This document shows, one piece after another, positions 43,166 to 51,564 of a DNA stretch of 64,000 nucleotides (its first letter is position 1; each line of letters opens with the position of its first letter). Under the pieces are notes generated by a model. That model had not been told where the DNA came from. It saw only the letters and a list, made by a program, of their open reading frames with translations, and searched no databases. The stretch is from DASYRM01 sp036004405 (GTDB lineage Bacteria > Acidobacteriota > Vicinamibacteria > Vicinamibacterales > UBA2999): NCBI GenBank assembly GCA_036004405.1, contig DASYRM010000001.1, positions 12,010-76,009 on the forward strand, given 5' to 3'. The translations under genes were made by a program, and so were the position numbers.

Positions 43166-43658
43166 GGCGAGCGCCCTCGAGCCGCAGGAGGCGCTCCTTC
43201 ACGTCCAGCCCGCCACCGAATCCTGTCAGCGCACCCGTCGAGCCGATGACGCGGTGGCAGGGCGCGACGATGGCCACCGGGTTCTGTCCGTTGGCCGCTC
43301 CGACGGCGCGCGAGGCGCTCGGCCGTCCCACCTGCTTCGCGATCTCTCCGTAGGTGCGCGTCTGCCCGAAGGGAATCGTGAGCAGGGCCTTCCACACCGA
43401 GCGCTGGAACGGCGTCCCAGCGAGGTCGAGCTCGAGGTCGAACGTCTGCCGCCGGCCGGCGAAGTACTCGCGGAGCTGGCGCTCGGCCTCGACCAGCACG
43501 GGGTGCCGCGCATCCTCGACGTCGCCCCGCGGCCGCGCGCGGCCTTGCCGGCCGCGTTCGAACCAGACTCCCGCCAGGCCTTTGTCGGATGCCAGGAGGC
43601 GCAGCGGCCCCACCGGTGAATCGATCAACTTGTAGGTGTATCGCGTGGCTGTCGTCAT
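43161..43658 (-). CDS. ogt: Methylated-DNA--protein-cysteine methyltransferase
   Basis: Suicide DNA-repair protein of 165 residues that removes methyl groups from O6-methylguanine. The active-site motif VAPCHRVIG (Cys near 136) and the upstream helix-turn-helix FGQTRTYGEIAKQVG with its Arg finger are intact. Its stop lies within the extra right-arm copies of palindromic repeat copy H. It is divergent from an Ada-AlkA fusion gene, and a 14-bp inverted repeat between them is a candidate shared control site. Confidence 0.92.
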   Translation of the reverse strand: MTTATRYTYKLIDSPVGPLRLLASDKGLAGVWFERGRQGRARPRGDVEDARHPVLVEAERQLREYFAGRRQTFDLELDLAGTPFQRSVWKALLTIPFGQTRTYGEIAKQVGRPSASRAVGAANGQNPVAIVAPCHRVIGSTGALTGFGGGLDVKERLLRLEGARL

Positions 43659-43711
43659 GGGCGTCGTGTCCTCTCGCCTTGAAAAGTATCGCCCACGCCG
43701 CCGTCACGCTC

Positions 43712-43760
43712 GCCGTTTTCGGACATCAAAGGCTGCTCCGTTGTCGTGTCCGAAAATGGC
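43712..43760. promoter_or_regulatory. 14-bp inverted repeat between ogt and ada-alkA
   Basis: Arms GCCGTTTTCGGACA (43712-43725) and TGTCCGAAAATGGC (43747-43760) are complementary at 13 of 14 positions across a 21-bp spacer. They lie between the divergent start codons of two alkylation-repair genes. A methylated Ada-AlkA protein, which carries an AraC-type DNA-binding domain, is the natural candidate binder. Confidence 0.5.
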
Positions 43761-43794
43761 TAGATCGATCGGCCCGGCCGCGATACCGTGGGGT

Positions 43795-45255
43795 ATGCTT
43801 CACGACACCCGGAGACTCTATCGCGCCCTGGCGGCCCGCGACGCCCGCTTCGACGGTCTGTTCTTCGTCGCCGTCACCTCGACGAAGATCTATTGCCGTC
43901 CCATCTGTCCCGCCAGGACCCCTCGCGAAGGCAACACCCGCTTCTTTGCCACGCCGCAGGAGGCCGAGCACGCCGGCTTCCGGCCGTGCCTGAGGTGCCG
44001 GCCGGAGCTGGCGCCCGGGAGCGCGCCCGTGGACGACGCCCAGCGGATCGCGCAGCTGATCGTGCAGCGCCTCGAGGAAGGACAGCTCGACGGAACCGGC
44101 GGGCTCGAGGCGATCGCGGAGCAGTTCGAGCTCAGCTCGCGTCAGATTCGACGGATCATCCAGAGCGAGCTCGGTGTGCCGCCGATGCAGCTCCTGCTCA
44201 CGCGCCGGCTGCTGCTCGCCAAGCAGCTGCTGACGGAAACACGCCTGCCGATCACCGAGGTGGCGTTCGCCAGCGGGTTCTCGAGCCTGCGCCGGTTCAA
44301 CGACGCGTTTGCCGGGCGCTACGGCATGCCGCCGACGCGGCTGCGCCGCCGCGCGGCCGACGGCGGCGAGCGCGTCGACGATGCCGGCACGTCCACGCTG
44401 CTCCTCGCCTACCGTCCGCCGTACGACTGGGCCGGCATGCTCGCGTTCCTGTCGGCGCGCGCGCTCATCGGCATCGAGCACGTGACGCCCACGACCTACG
44501 CGCGGACGGTGCAGCTGGGGAAGGCCAAGGGCTGGATTTCGGTGAGACAGAGCCGGAAGAAGCACGCGCTGGAGGTGGAGTTTCCGCACGCGCTCACGCC
44601 GGTGCTGCCGGCGCTGCTGCGCCGCCTGCGCGCGCTCTTCGATCTCAACGCGCGGCCCGACGTAATCGCCGCCCATCTGGGCCGGGATGGACGGCTCAAG
44701 ACCGCCGTGCGAGCCAACCCTGGCCTGCGCGTGCCCGGTGCGTTCAGCGGCTTCGAGCTGGGGCTGCGCGCCATTCTCGGACAACAGGTGACGGTCAAGG
44801 CGGCGACGACGGTCGCGTGCCGCTTCGTGGAAACGTTCGGCGAGCCGATCGTGACGCCGTTTCCCGCGCTGAATCGGCTGACGCCGTTGCCGGCGCGCGT
44901 GGCCGCCGCATCCGTCGATCAGATTGCCCGCCACGGCATCGTGGCGGCGCGTTGCCGCAGCATCATCGCGCTTGCACAGGGGCAGGGCTCGGCCGACCTC
45001 TGTCTCGACGAGGGCGCGAACCGCGATCCCGACGAGTCGATCAGGCGGCTCGCCGCGATCCCTGGCATCGGGCAGTGGACCGCGCACTACATCGCCATGA
45101 GGGCGCTGCGCTGGCCCGACGCGTTTCCGAAGGAAGACATCGCCGTGCGGAAGCGCCTCGGCGGCGTCACTGCCAAGGAAGCCGATGTGCTGTCGCAGGC
45201 CTGGCGTCCCTGGCGCAGCTACGCCGTGATGCATCTCTGGCGCATGGCAGGGTAG
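43795..45255 (+). CDS. Ada-type regulator fused to AlkA 3-methyladenine DNA glycosylase
   Basis: Fusion protein of 486 residues. An Ada zinc domain has Cys34, Cys38, Cys65 and Cys68 (YCRPIC, CLRCRP), where one Cys takes methyl groups from phosphotriesters. An AraC-type helix-turn-helix region follows (about 85-190; EVAFASGFSSLRRFNDAF). Then come the AlkA N-terminal domain and an HhH-GPD glycosylase (RAILGQQVTVKAAT, IPGIGQWTAHYIAMRAL, catalytic Asp in the final FPKEDIAVR region). It senses and repairs alkylation and probably controls ogt and itself. The ATG at 43795 is the first in frame after the inverted repeat. Confidence 0.93.
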   Translation: MLHDTRRLYRALAARDARFDGLFFVAVTSTKIYCRPICPARTPREGNTRFFATPQEAEHAGFRPCLRCRPELAPGSAPVDDAQRIAQLIVQRLEEGQLDGTGGLEAIAEQFELSSRQIRRIIQSELGVPPMQLLLTRRLLLAKQLLTETRLPITEVAFASGFSSLRRFNDAFAGRYGMPPTRLRRRAADGGERVDDAGTSTLLLAYRPPYDWAGMLAFLSARALIGIEHVTPTTYARTVQLGKAKGWISVRQSRKKHALEVEFPHALTPVLPALLRRLRALFDLNARPDVIAAHLGRDGRLKTAVRANPGLRVPGAFSGFELGLRAILGQQVTVKAATTVACRFVETFGEPIVTPFPALNRLTPLPARVAAASVDQIARHGIVAARCRSIIALAQGQGSADLCLDEGANRDPDESIRRLAAIPGIGQWTAHYIAMRALRWPDAFPKEDIAVRKRLGGVTAKEADVLSQAWRPWRSYAVMHLWRMAG

Positions 45256-45389
45256 CGCCTCGTAAATCCGAGCGGTCGCCGAAACCACAGGCCGCCGGCC
45301 CGGCCGCGCCGCTGGCCTGAATTCGTCGATCCGTCTGAGCCGGTCGCAGGAATCCAGATTGCTTGCTGTCGCCGCGGAGGAACAACATC

Positions 45390-46022
45390 ATGCTCAACCG
45401 TGTGTGTACACGTGTGCCGCTGCCGGCCGTGATAGCAGGCCTCGCAACGGCGTTTGTCATCGGATGCAGCGACTCGACCAGGCTGCCGGCGGGGCCGTCG
45501 GGTAGCGCGGGCACGGCCAACACGGCCAGCACGTCCGGCGGCCTGGCGCGCGCAACGGCGATGGGCAACGGCGGACACGGCCAACGGGTCGTCGATCTGT
45601 TCGACGCCTGCGATCCGGAAACCTTCAACGCGGCGCTCGGTCCAGGCACCTGTGTGCGGAACGGCGGCGTGAGGTTCGAGAACTTCCTCGAGCTCCTTGG
45701 CCTTCATCACTCCGTCGGTGCATGGCACATGACGCCGCCGCAGGCGCACATGGGCGTGGGCGACGTGCTGCTCGCGGTCAACCACGGTGGCGAGACGCAC
45801 ACCTTCACCGAGGTCGAAGAGTTCGGCGGCGGCATCGTGCCGGTGCTGAACGAGCGGATGGGGCTCACGACGGTTGCGCCCGAATGCAACCAGCTGTCGC
45901 CGGCCGCCTTCATCCCGGCGGGCGGGGCCTCAGAGGGCGAGACTGAAGACGAAGAGGGCGTGGAGAAGTATCAGTGCTGCATCCATCCCTGGATGCGCGC
46001 CGAAGTACACATCGGTCACTGA
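45390..46022 (+). CDS. Cupredoxin-like lipoprotein
   Basis: Exported protein of 210 residues. A leader with lipobox FVIGCSDS anchors it to a membrane. A plastocyanin/azurin-like domain has VNHGGETHTFTEV in the N-terminal ligand region and YQCCIHPWMRAEVHIG at the C terminus, giving candidate copper ligands His, Cys, His and Met. The doublet Cys-Cys in the ligand loop is unusual. GGAGG precedes the ATG. It may carry electrons or bind copper in the periplasm. It converges with the diguanylate cyclase gene. Confidence 0.78.
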   Translation: MLNRVCTRVPLPAVIAGLATAFVIGCSDSTRLPAGPSGSAGTANTASTSGGLARATAMGNGGHGQRVVDLFDACDPETFNAALGPGTCVRNGGVRFENFLELLGLHHSVGAWHMTPPQAHMGVGDVLLAVNHGGETHTFTEVEEFGGGIVPVLNERMGLTTVAPECNQLSPAAFIPAGGASEGETEDEEGVEKYQCCIHPWMRAEVHIGH

Positions 46023-46041
46023 CCTGCTGTAACTGACGGAC

Positions 46042-46056
46042 GCCGCGCGGGGCGGC
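46042..46056. terminator. Short GC hairpin between convergent genes
   Basis: GCCGC and GCGGC flank a 5-base loop in the 40-bp gap between the cupredoxin and diguanylate cyclase stops. There is no T-run on either side, so it is only a weak bidirectional terminator candidate. Confidence 0.25.
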
Positions 46057-46062
46057 GCCCAC

Positions 46063-47019
46063 TCAGGGAGTAACCAGTTCTCTCGCGGCGACCACCTTGT
46101 TGCGGCCGGTCGCCTTGGCTCTGTAGAGCGCCTCGTCGGCAGCCCGCACGAGACCCTGCACCCCATCGGTGGCGGTGCCCGTCACCACGCCAACGCTGGT
46201 GGTCACGTCGAGACAGTCGGAGCCGACCGCGAACGGCTCGCGCTCGACAGCCTGGCGGAAGCGTTCCGCCAGCGCGATGGCGTCGGCGCCTTCACAGCCA
46301 ACCGCGAGCGCCACGAACTCTTCGCCGCCGTAGCGGCCCACCGCGTCTTCCTTGCGGAAGGTCGCCTGCAGGCGACGCGCAACCTCGCGCAGCACTTCGT
46401 CGCCGCCGGGGTGTCCGAACCGGTCGTTGATCGATTTGAAGTGATCGATGTCCGCCATCACGATCGAGAGCGGCGTTCGGCTGCGTTTCGCCCGTGCGAG
46501 CTCGTGCTCGCTGATCTCGAAGAACGCGCCGCGCGTCAGGAGCCGGGTGAGCGGGTCGTACATCGCCTTTTCCCGCAGCTCCTCGTGCGCCGCCACCAGC
46601 TGGTGCTGCAGCTGGACGATGCGAGCTCCGGATCGGACCCGCGCCCGCAGCTCCTTGGTGTTGAACGGCTTGGTGACGTAGTCGTCGGCGCCGGCGTCGA
46701 AGCCGGCGATGACGTCCTCGTCCCGATCATGCGACGTCAGCAGGATGGCGTAGACGTAGCGGCGATGGGGATCGCTGCGAATCGCATGGCACACTTCGAG
46801 CCCGTCGGCCTCGGGCATCGACCAGTCGAGCACGGCCAGGCTGGGCCCGCCGGGCTGCGCGAGCGCGGCGATCGCCTGCCGGCCGTTGGCCACGCTGGTC
46901 ACGTGATAGCCCCACGCGCGCAGCGCCGTTTCCAGGCGAAAGCGCGAGCTGGCATCGTCTTCGGCGACCAGTACGTGAATGCCGTGGCCGTCGAGGCGGG
47001 GAAGAGAACCCGACTTCAC
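46063..47019 (-). CDS. Receiver-diguanylate cyclase (PleD/WspR-like)
   Basis: Response regulator of 318 residues that makes cyclic di-GMP from GTP. The receiver (about 13-130) has VLVAEDD, the phosphoacceptor Asp in AVLDWSMPEADG and Lys in VTKPF. The GGDEF domain (about 155-312) has DIDHFKSINDRFGHPGGDEV and the active site YGGEEFVAL. A GGEEF variant is normally active. The GTG start at 47019 was chosen because it is in frame just before the receiver; an ATG nearby is out of frame. Output is probably biofilm or motility control. Confidence 0.9.
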   Translation of the reverse strand: MKSGSLPRLDGHGIHVLVAEDDASSRFRLETALRAWGYHVTSVANGRQAIAALAQPGGPSLAVLDWSMPEADGLEVCHAIRSDPHRRYVYAILLTSHDRDEDVIAGFDAGADDYVTKPFNTKELRARVRSGARIVQLQHQLVAAHEELREKAMYDPLTRLLTRGAFFEISEHELARAKRSRTPLSIVMADIDHFKSINDRFGHPGGDEVLREVARRLQATFRKEDAVGRYGGEEFVALAVGCEGADAIALAERFRQAVEREPFAVGSDCLDVTTSVGVVTGTATDGVQGLVRAADEALYRAKATGRNKVVAARELVTP

Positions 47020-47096
47020 ACATCGACAATCGACAACTTCACCCGCCGCTTGAGTCCGCCGGGCGCGCGGTGCCCGTGCCTGCGCGCGGCTGCCCC

Positions 47097-47921
47097 CTAC
47101 CCGGCGCTGATCATCCAGCAGGCCGCGACGAAGCGCACGTCGGCCCCCTGGATATAGGGGTCGTAGGCCGGGCGGATCGTCTCGATCACCGTCGCACGTG
47201 TCCGCTCGTCTGCGTCCTGGAGCACGCGGCCCACCGGCCCGAGCCGCGTGAGGTACGAGGGCAGCTCCCGCACCGGGAATGCGCACTCGACGTCCAGCGG
47301 CCGGATGGCGATCCCGGTCCAGCCGCTCTCCTCCAGGATGGCGTGGACCCGCTGCGCGCTGGCGAACGCGAACTGGCCCGGTCCGTCCGGGTTCCGCGGG
47401 GGCAGCTCCGGCAGCAGCGGCGCCGCAGCGCGCTCGGCCGTGGTCATGAATGGGTTCTCCACGGCGCTTCGCCAGGCGATGAGCCGGAGCGCTCCGTCGC
47501 TGGTGGCCGCCCGCCGCAGGTTCGCGAATGCCGCGACCGGATCGTCGAAGAACATCACGCCGAAGCGCGACACGATCAGGTCCACGGTTGCGGGTTCTAA
47601 CGCGTGCGTCTGCGCGTCGGCGCGCACGAACTCCGCCGGGCTGCCTTCGCGTCCCGCGCGCGCTCTGGCGAGCGCGAGCATCGGCTCCGAGATGTCGAGG
47701 CCGATGCAGCGGGTGCTCTTGCCGAGCCGCCGGGCGATGGCGAGCGTGGTGCTGCCGGTGCCGCACCCGACGTCGAGCAGGCGGCGGGGGGAGCGGGCCG
47801 CCGCGGCCTCGACCAGCAGCTCTTCAAAGGGCCTGAACGTGCCGTCCAGCAGCTCCTGCGACTCGACCCAGGCCTGGCCGGACCGGCCGTTCCACAGCTG
47901 TTCCTGTTCGCTCGAACTCAT
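47097..47921 (-). CDS. SAM-dependent class I methyltransferase
   Basis: UbiE/Methyltransferase_25-type enzyme of 274 residues. LLDVGCGTGSTTLAIARRLG (about 48-67) is motif I, GLDISEPML carries the ribose-binding acidic residue, and VDLIVSRFGVMFFDDP is motif IV. Its architecture matches the methyltransferase at 40126-40956. Start at the ATG before SSSEQEQLWNGRSGQAWV, 22 bp from the divergent lipoprotein start. Substrate unknown. Confidence 0.86.
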   Translation of the reverse strand: MSSSEQEQLWNGRSGQAWVESQELLDGTFRPFEELLVEAAAARSPRRLLDVGCGTGSTTLAIARRLGKSTRCIGLDISEPMLALARARAGREGSPAEFVRADAQTHALEPATVDLIVSRFGVMFFDDPVAAFANLRRAATSDGALRLIAWRSAVENPFMTTAERAAAPLLPELPPRNPDGPGQFAFASAQRVHAILEESGWTGIAIRPLDVECAFPVRELPSYLTRLGPVGRVLQDADERTRATVIETIRPAYDPYIQGADVRFVAACWMISAG

Positions 47922-47943
47922 CGAGCTCGATGATAATGCGCGT

Positions 47944-48639
47944 GTGAAATCGACGAAGGCGCTTCTCACAGTCGTGTCGGCGGTGTGGATGGCCGCCTGC
48001 GGTCTTCCCGGCCCCGCCGGCCCCGTGGTCAACGAGCATCATGCCGTCGAGCGTGGCGCCGCGACCGCCGCCAAAGTCGACATCGACATGACGGCCGGCG
48101 ACCTCGAGGTCAAGTCGGGTGCCGCGAAGCTTTTCGAAGGGGAGTTCGCGTTCAACGTCCCGGCGCTCAAGCCCGACATCCAGTACGCGGTGAACGGCAC
48201 GACGGGCACGCTGAAGGTTTCGCAAGGATCGACGTCCGGGAACTACGAGAACAACTGGCGCCTGAGCCTCGACGAGAAAACACCGGTCGATCTTCAGATC
48301 ACGCTCGGTGCCGGCGACGCGAAGCTGGCGCTCGGCCGCCTCAACCTGCAGAGCCTGACCGTGCGTCTCGGCGCCGGCGATCTCGAGGTGGACCTGCGCG
48401 GTACGCCGACCAGGAGCTACAGCGTGAGCGTGCAGGCGGGCGCGGGCGACACCACGGTCATTCTGCCGGCGTCGGTCGGCATCTCCGCCAGCACGAGCGG
48501 GCTCATCGGCGACTCGAACATCGACGGCCTCGAGAAGCGCGATGGACGCTGGATCAATCCTCGCGCGGGGGGATCGCCGGTGACGGTCGACCTGCAGGTC
48601 CAACACGCGATCGGCGATCTCAGAATCCGGGCGGAGTAG
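47944..48639 (+). CDS. Toast-rack (DUF4097/LiaF-like) lipoprotein
   Basis: Exported protein of 231 residues with a lipobox WMAACGLP near 16-23. It then consists of repeated short beta strands with GAGD-type turns (KVDIDMTAGDLEVKSG, ITLGAGDAKLALG, VRLGAGDLEVDLRG). This forms the beta-solenoid toast-rack domain of DUF4097/DUF2154 proteins. These are adhesive or envelope-stress-linked surface proteins of unclear role. GTG start at 47944; the divergent methyltransferase starts 22 bp away. Confidence 0.8.
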   Translation: MKSTKALLTVVSAVWMAACGLPGPAGPVVNEHHAVERGAATAAKVDIDMTAGDLEVKSGAAKLFEGEFAFNVPALKPDIQYAVNGTTGTLKVSQGSTSGNYENNWRLSLDEKTPVDLQITLGAGDAKLALGRLNLQSLTVRLGAGDLEVDLRGTPTRSYSVSVQAGAGDTTVILPASVGISASTSGLIGDSNIDGLEKRDGRWINPRAGGSPVTVDLQVQHAIGDLRIRAE

Positions 48640-48679
48640 CGGGGCCCGGCCGCTCACCTGTGACTGTTCAGGAGCGCCT

Positions 48680-49684
48680 ATGAGCACGAAGATGGCTTGG
48701 CTGACCGGAATGGCGGTCGCGATGGTGACCACGATGTCGGCTGGCGCGCAGCAGGCGGTGCCTCCCGCAAATGCGACGCTGCCGGACATGCCCAGACAGA
48801 CGACGCGGACCGGCAAGCACGTCAACCGCGTCATCGACATGTGGCTCAAGAATCAGCCGGTCTATTACGCGCAGATCAACGCCGGCGGCTACGAGGACGG
48901 CAAGCGGCTGGCGGCAACCAAGGCCGACTACATCACCTACGAGATGGAGCATGGGCCGCTCGACTTCAAGGAGCTGCGCGAGTTCATGCGCGGGCTCGTC
49001 GAAGCCGGTCCGACCCGCACGGGGCACAAGACCCCGGCCGTCATCGTCACGCTACCCATCGCCGGCACTCCCGACGCGTTGCGCGCCAATGCCTGGATGA
49101 TTCAGCAGGCGTTGGCCGCCGGCGTCCACGGCATCCTGCTGTGCAACGCCGAGAGCCCGGAGGCGGCCCGACTGATGATCGAAGCCTCGCGGTATCCGTT
49201 CGCCCCGCGCGTGGAAGGACTGGCGCAGGGCACGCGCGGCAACGGGTCGCAGGCCTATGCGTCGCGGATGTGGGGTGTCACCGCCGAGGAGTACATGCGC
49301 ATCGCCGAGCCCTGGCCGCTGAACCCGGATGGCGAATTGCTGTTCGGCCTGAAGATCGAAAACCCGCGCGCCGACGCGAACGTCGAGAGCTCCGTCCGCG
49401 TGCCGGGCATCGCGTTCGCGGAATGGGGTCCCGGCGATCACGGGTTCTACATCCTGGGACGGCCCGGCACGTATCAGGGCGGCGGCGAAGCGTCGCCCCA
49501 GATGGCGGCCGTGCGGCGCCGTGTGCTCGACGCCACCAAGGCGGCCGGGATCAAGTTCCTCAACGCCTGCAACGAGAACACCGTCATCGACCAGCTGAAG
49601 GACGGCGTGATGATCTGCACGGGTGGGGATTCGCCCGCCGCGGACAAGGGTCGCGCCTTCACCAAGCGCACTGATCCCTGGTGA
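48680..49684 (+). CDS. Exported HpcH/HpaI aldolase-family protein
   Basis: Protein of 334 residues with a signal peptide (about 1-25, cleavage near SAGA) and a TIM-barrel of the HpcH/HpaI aldolase/citrate lyase beta family. The segment ITYEMEHGPLDF resembles the usual DxEHG motif, and LLCNAESPEAARLMIEA and GLKIENPRA hold the expected acidic metal ligands. Class II aldolases of this kind are normally cytoplasmic, so a secretory leader is unusual. GGAG precedes the ATG. Its TGA overlaps the GTG of the next gene. Confidence 0.82.
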   Translation: MSTKMAWLTGMAVAMVTTMSAGAQQAVPPANATLPDMPRQTTRTGKHVNRVIDMWLKNQPVYYAQINAGGYEDGKRLAATKADYITYEMEHGPLDFKELREFMRGLVEAGPTRTGHKTPAVIVTLPIAGTPDALRANAWMIQQALAAGVHGILLCNAESPEAARLMIEASRYPFAPRVEGLAQGTRGNGSQAYASRMWGVTAEEYMRIAEPWPLNPDGELLFGLKIENPRADANVESSVRVPGIAFAEWGPGDHGFYILGRPGTYQGGGEASPQMAAVRRRVLDATKAAGIKFLNACNENTVIDQLKDGVMICTGGDSPAADKGRAFTKRTDPW

Positions 49685-50913
49685 TCGGTCGCGCCGACTC
49701 GGTGATTGCCGTCGCGGCGCGCGCGCTCGCGGCTGGCGATCCCCTTGGCGCGCTGAAGCGCGTCGCCCTCCGCGACGATGCCCCCGCGCTTGCGCTTCGA
49801 GGCATCGCGATGGCGCAGCTGGGCGACTTCGTGCTGGCGAAGACGCTGCTGCGCCGCGCCGCGCGTGCCTTCGGTCCGAGAGAAGCGGTGGCGCGCGCGC
49901 GGTGCGTGGTGGCCGAGGCCGAGATTGCCCTCGTCTCGCGCGATCTCGGCTGGCCGGCGGGAGCGCTCGACACGGCGCGGGCGACGCTCGACGCCCACGG
50001 CGACCGCCTGAACGCCGCGCATGCCCGTCACCTCGGGGTGCGGCGCCTGCTGCTGATTGGCCGCCTCGACGAGGCCGAGCGGGCAATCGCCGCGATCGAT
50101 CCGGCCGCCTTTCCGCCCGCATCGCGAGCCGCCCACGAGCTGGTGGTCGCGGGCATTGCCATCCGGCGGCTGCGAACACAGGTGGCACAACGTGCGCTCG
50201 CACGCGCCGAACAGGCGGCGCGCCACGCTCGAATCCCCGCGCTCGGCGCCGAAGTCGAACACGCCACACGTGTGCTGAGCACGCCGGCGGCGCGTCTGAT
50301 GGCGCGGGGCGAGGAACGGCTTCTCAGTCTCGCAGACGTGGAAGGGCTGCTGGCGTCGAAAGCGCTCGTCGTGGACGCCTGCCGCCATGCCGTCCGTCAG
50401 CAGGGCACGGTAATCCCGTTGACCACCCGTCCCGTGCTGTTCGCGCTCGCGCGCACGCTCGGCGAAGCGTGGCCCGGCGACGCGCCGAGGGAGGTGCTGC
50501 TCGCGCGCGCGTTCGGGGCCCGGCACGCGGACGAATCGCACCGCGCGCGATTGCGCGTCGAAATCGGGCGGCTCCGCAAAATGCTTCGACCCCTGGCGGC
50601 CGTCCACGCCACGAACCGGGGCTTCGCGCTCGCGCCGCGACGCGGCCGGGAGATCGTGGTGCTGGCGCAGCCGGTCGAAGACGAGAACGCGGCGGTGCTC
50701 GCCCTGCTCGCCGACGGCGAGTCGTGGTCGAGCTCCGCGCTCGCGCTGGCGCTCGGCACCAGTCAGCGCACCGTTCAGCGGTCGCTCGACGCGCTGGCCG
50801 ACGCCGGCAAGGTGCAGCCGCTCGGCCGCGCGCGCGCCCGGCGCTGGATGACCCCGCCGGTGGCGGGTTTCACGACGACCTTGTTGCTCCCGGCTCCGCT
50901 GCCGCTCGATTAA
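49681..50913 (+). CDS. Transcriptional regulator with helical repeats and winged-helix domain
   Basis: Protein of 410 residues. The N-terminal 200 residues are Ala/Arg-rich helical repeats resembling TPR. About 230-318 resembles an OmpR/PhoB-type winged helix (VEIGRLRKMLRPL, then ATNRGFALAP). A second helix-turn-helix-like stretch is at about 345-380 (LALALGTSQRTVQRSLDAL). No receiver is present. The GTG start at 49681 overlaps the aldolase stop as GTGA, so the regulator is translated with it. Target genes are unknown; the aldolase operon is a natural guess. Confidence 0.72.
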   Translation: MIGRADSVIAVAARALAAGDPLGALKRVALRDDAPALALRGIAMAQLGDFVLAKTLLRRAARAFGPREAVARARCVVAEAEIALVSRDLGWPAGALDTARATLDAHGDRLNAAHARHLGVRRLLLIGRLDEAERAIAAIDPAAFPPASRAAHELVVAGIAIRRLRTQVAQRALARAEQAARHARIPALGAEVEHATRVLSTPAARLMARGEERLLSLADVEGLLASKALVVDACRHAVRQQGTVIPLTTRPVLFALARTLGEAWPGDAPREVLLARAFGARHADESHRARLRVEIGRLRKMLRPLAAVHATNRGFALAPRRGREIVVLAQPVEDENAAVLALLADGESWSSSALALALGTSQRTVQRSLDALADAGKVQPLGRARARRWMTPPVAGFTTTLLLPAPLPLD

Positions 50914-50922
50914 GCTGATCGC

Positions 50923-51564
50923 ATGCGCCGGTCAGCTGCCGAGATCGTGCGGGAGTACGGACCCTTCCCGGGTGTCGAGCGTGTGAACGGGGTCACCTAC
51001 GACGGCCACAATGTGTGGATTGCGGCCGAGGACAAGCTGGTGGCCGTCGATCCCGCCAGCGGCCAGACGCTGCGCTCGCTCGACGTGGCGGCGCAGGCCG
51101 GCACCGCCTTCGACGGCGAGCATCTCTTTCAAATGGGCGCGGGCAGCATCCGCAAGATCGACCCGCACACTGGCCGGGTGCTGGCGACGATTCCGGCGCC
51201 TGGTGGCGGCGAGGATTCGGGGCTGGCCTGGGCCGAAGGGACGCTGTGGGTCGGTCAGTATCGGGACCGGAAGATCCATCAGATCGATCCCGAGACAGGC
51301 GAGATCCTTCGCACCATCGAGTCCAACCGCTTCGTCACCGGCGTCACGTGGGTCGACGGCGAGCTGTGGCACGGGACGCGGGACGGCGATCAGAGCGACG
51401 TGAGGCGAGTGGATCCCCGCACCGGCGAGGTGCTGGAGAGCCTGGAGATGCCCCCGGGCGTGAGCGTGTCCGGGCTCGAGTCCGACGGCGGCGATCGATT
51501 CTTCTGCGGCGGCGAGAAGACGGGCAAGGTCAGGGCCGTGCGCCGGCCCCGCCGATCCCGCTGA
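50923..51564 (+). CDS. Beta-propeller protein, glutamine-cyclotransferase/Vgb-like
   Basis: Protein of 213 residues without a signal peptide. It is made of about five short beta-propeller blades with repeated pattern NVWIAAEDKLVAVDPASGQ, IRKIDPHTGRVLATI, KIHQIDPETGEILRTI and VRRVDPRTGEVLESL. Glutamine-cyclotransferase-like and Vgb-like proteins share this arrangement. Catalytic assignment is not possible. It follows the regulator by 9 bp and overlaps the convergent amidohydrolase by 35 bp at the 3' ends. Confidence 0.78.
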   Translation: MRRSAAEIVREYGPFPGVERVNGVTYDGHNVWIAAEDKLVAVDPASGQTLRSLDVAAQAGTAFDGEHLFQMGAGSIRKIDPHTGRVLATIPAPGGGEDSGLAWAEGTLWVGQYRDRKIHQIDPETGEILRTIESNRFVTGVTWVDGELWHGTRDGDQSDVRRVDPRTGEVLESLEMPPGVSVSGLESDGGDRFFCGGEKTGKVRAVRRPRRSR

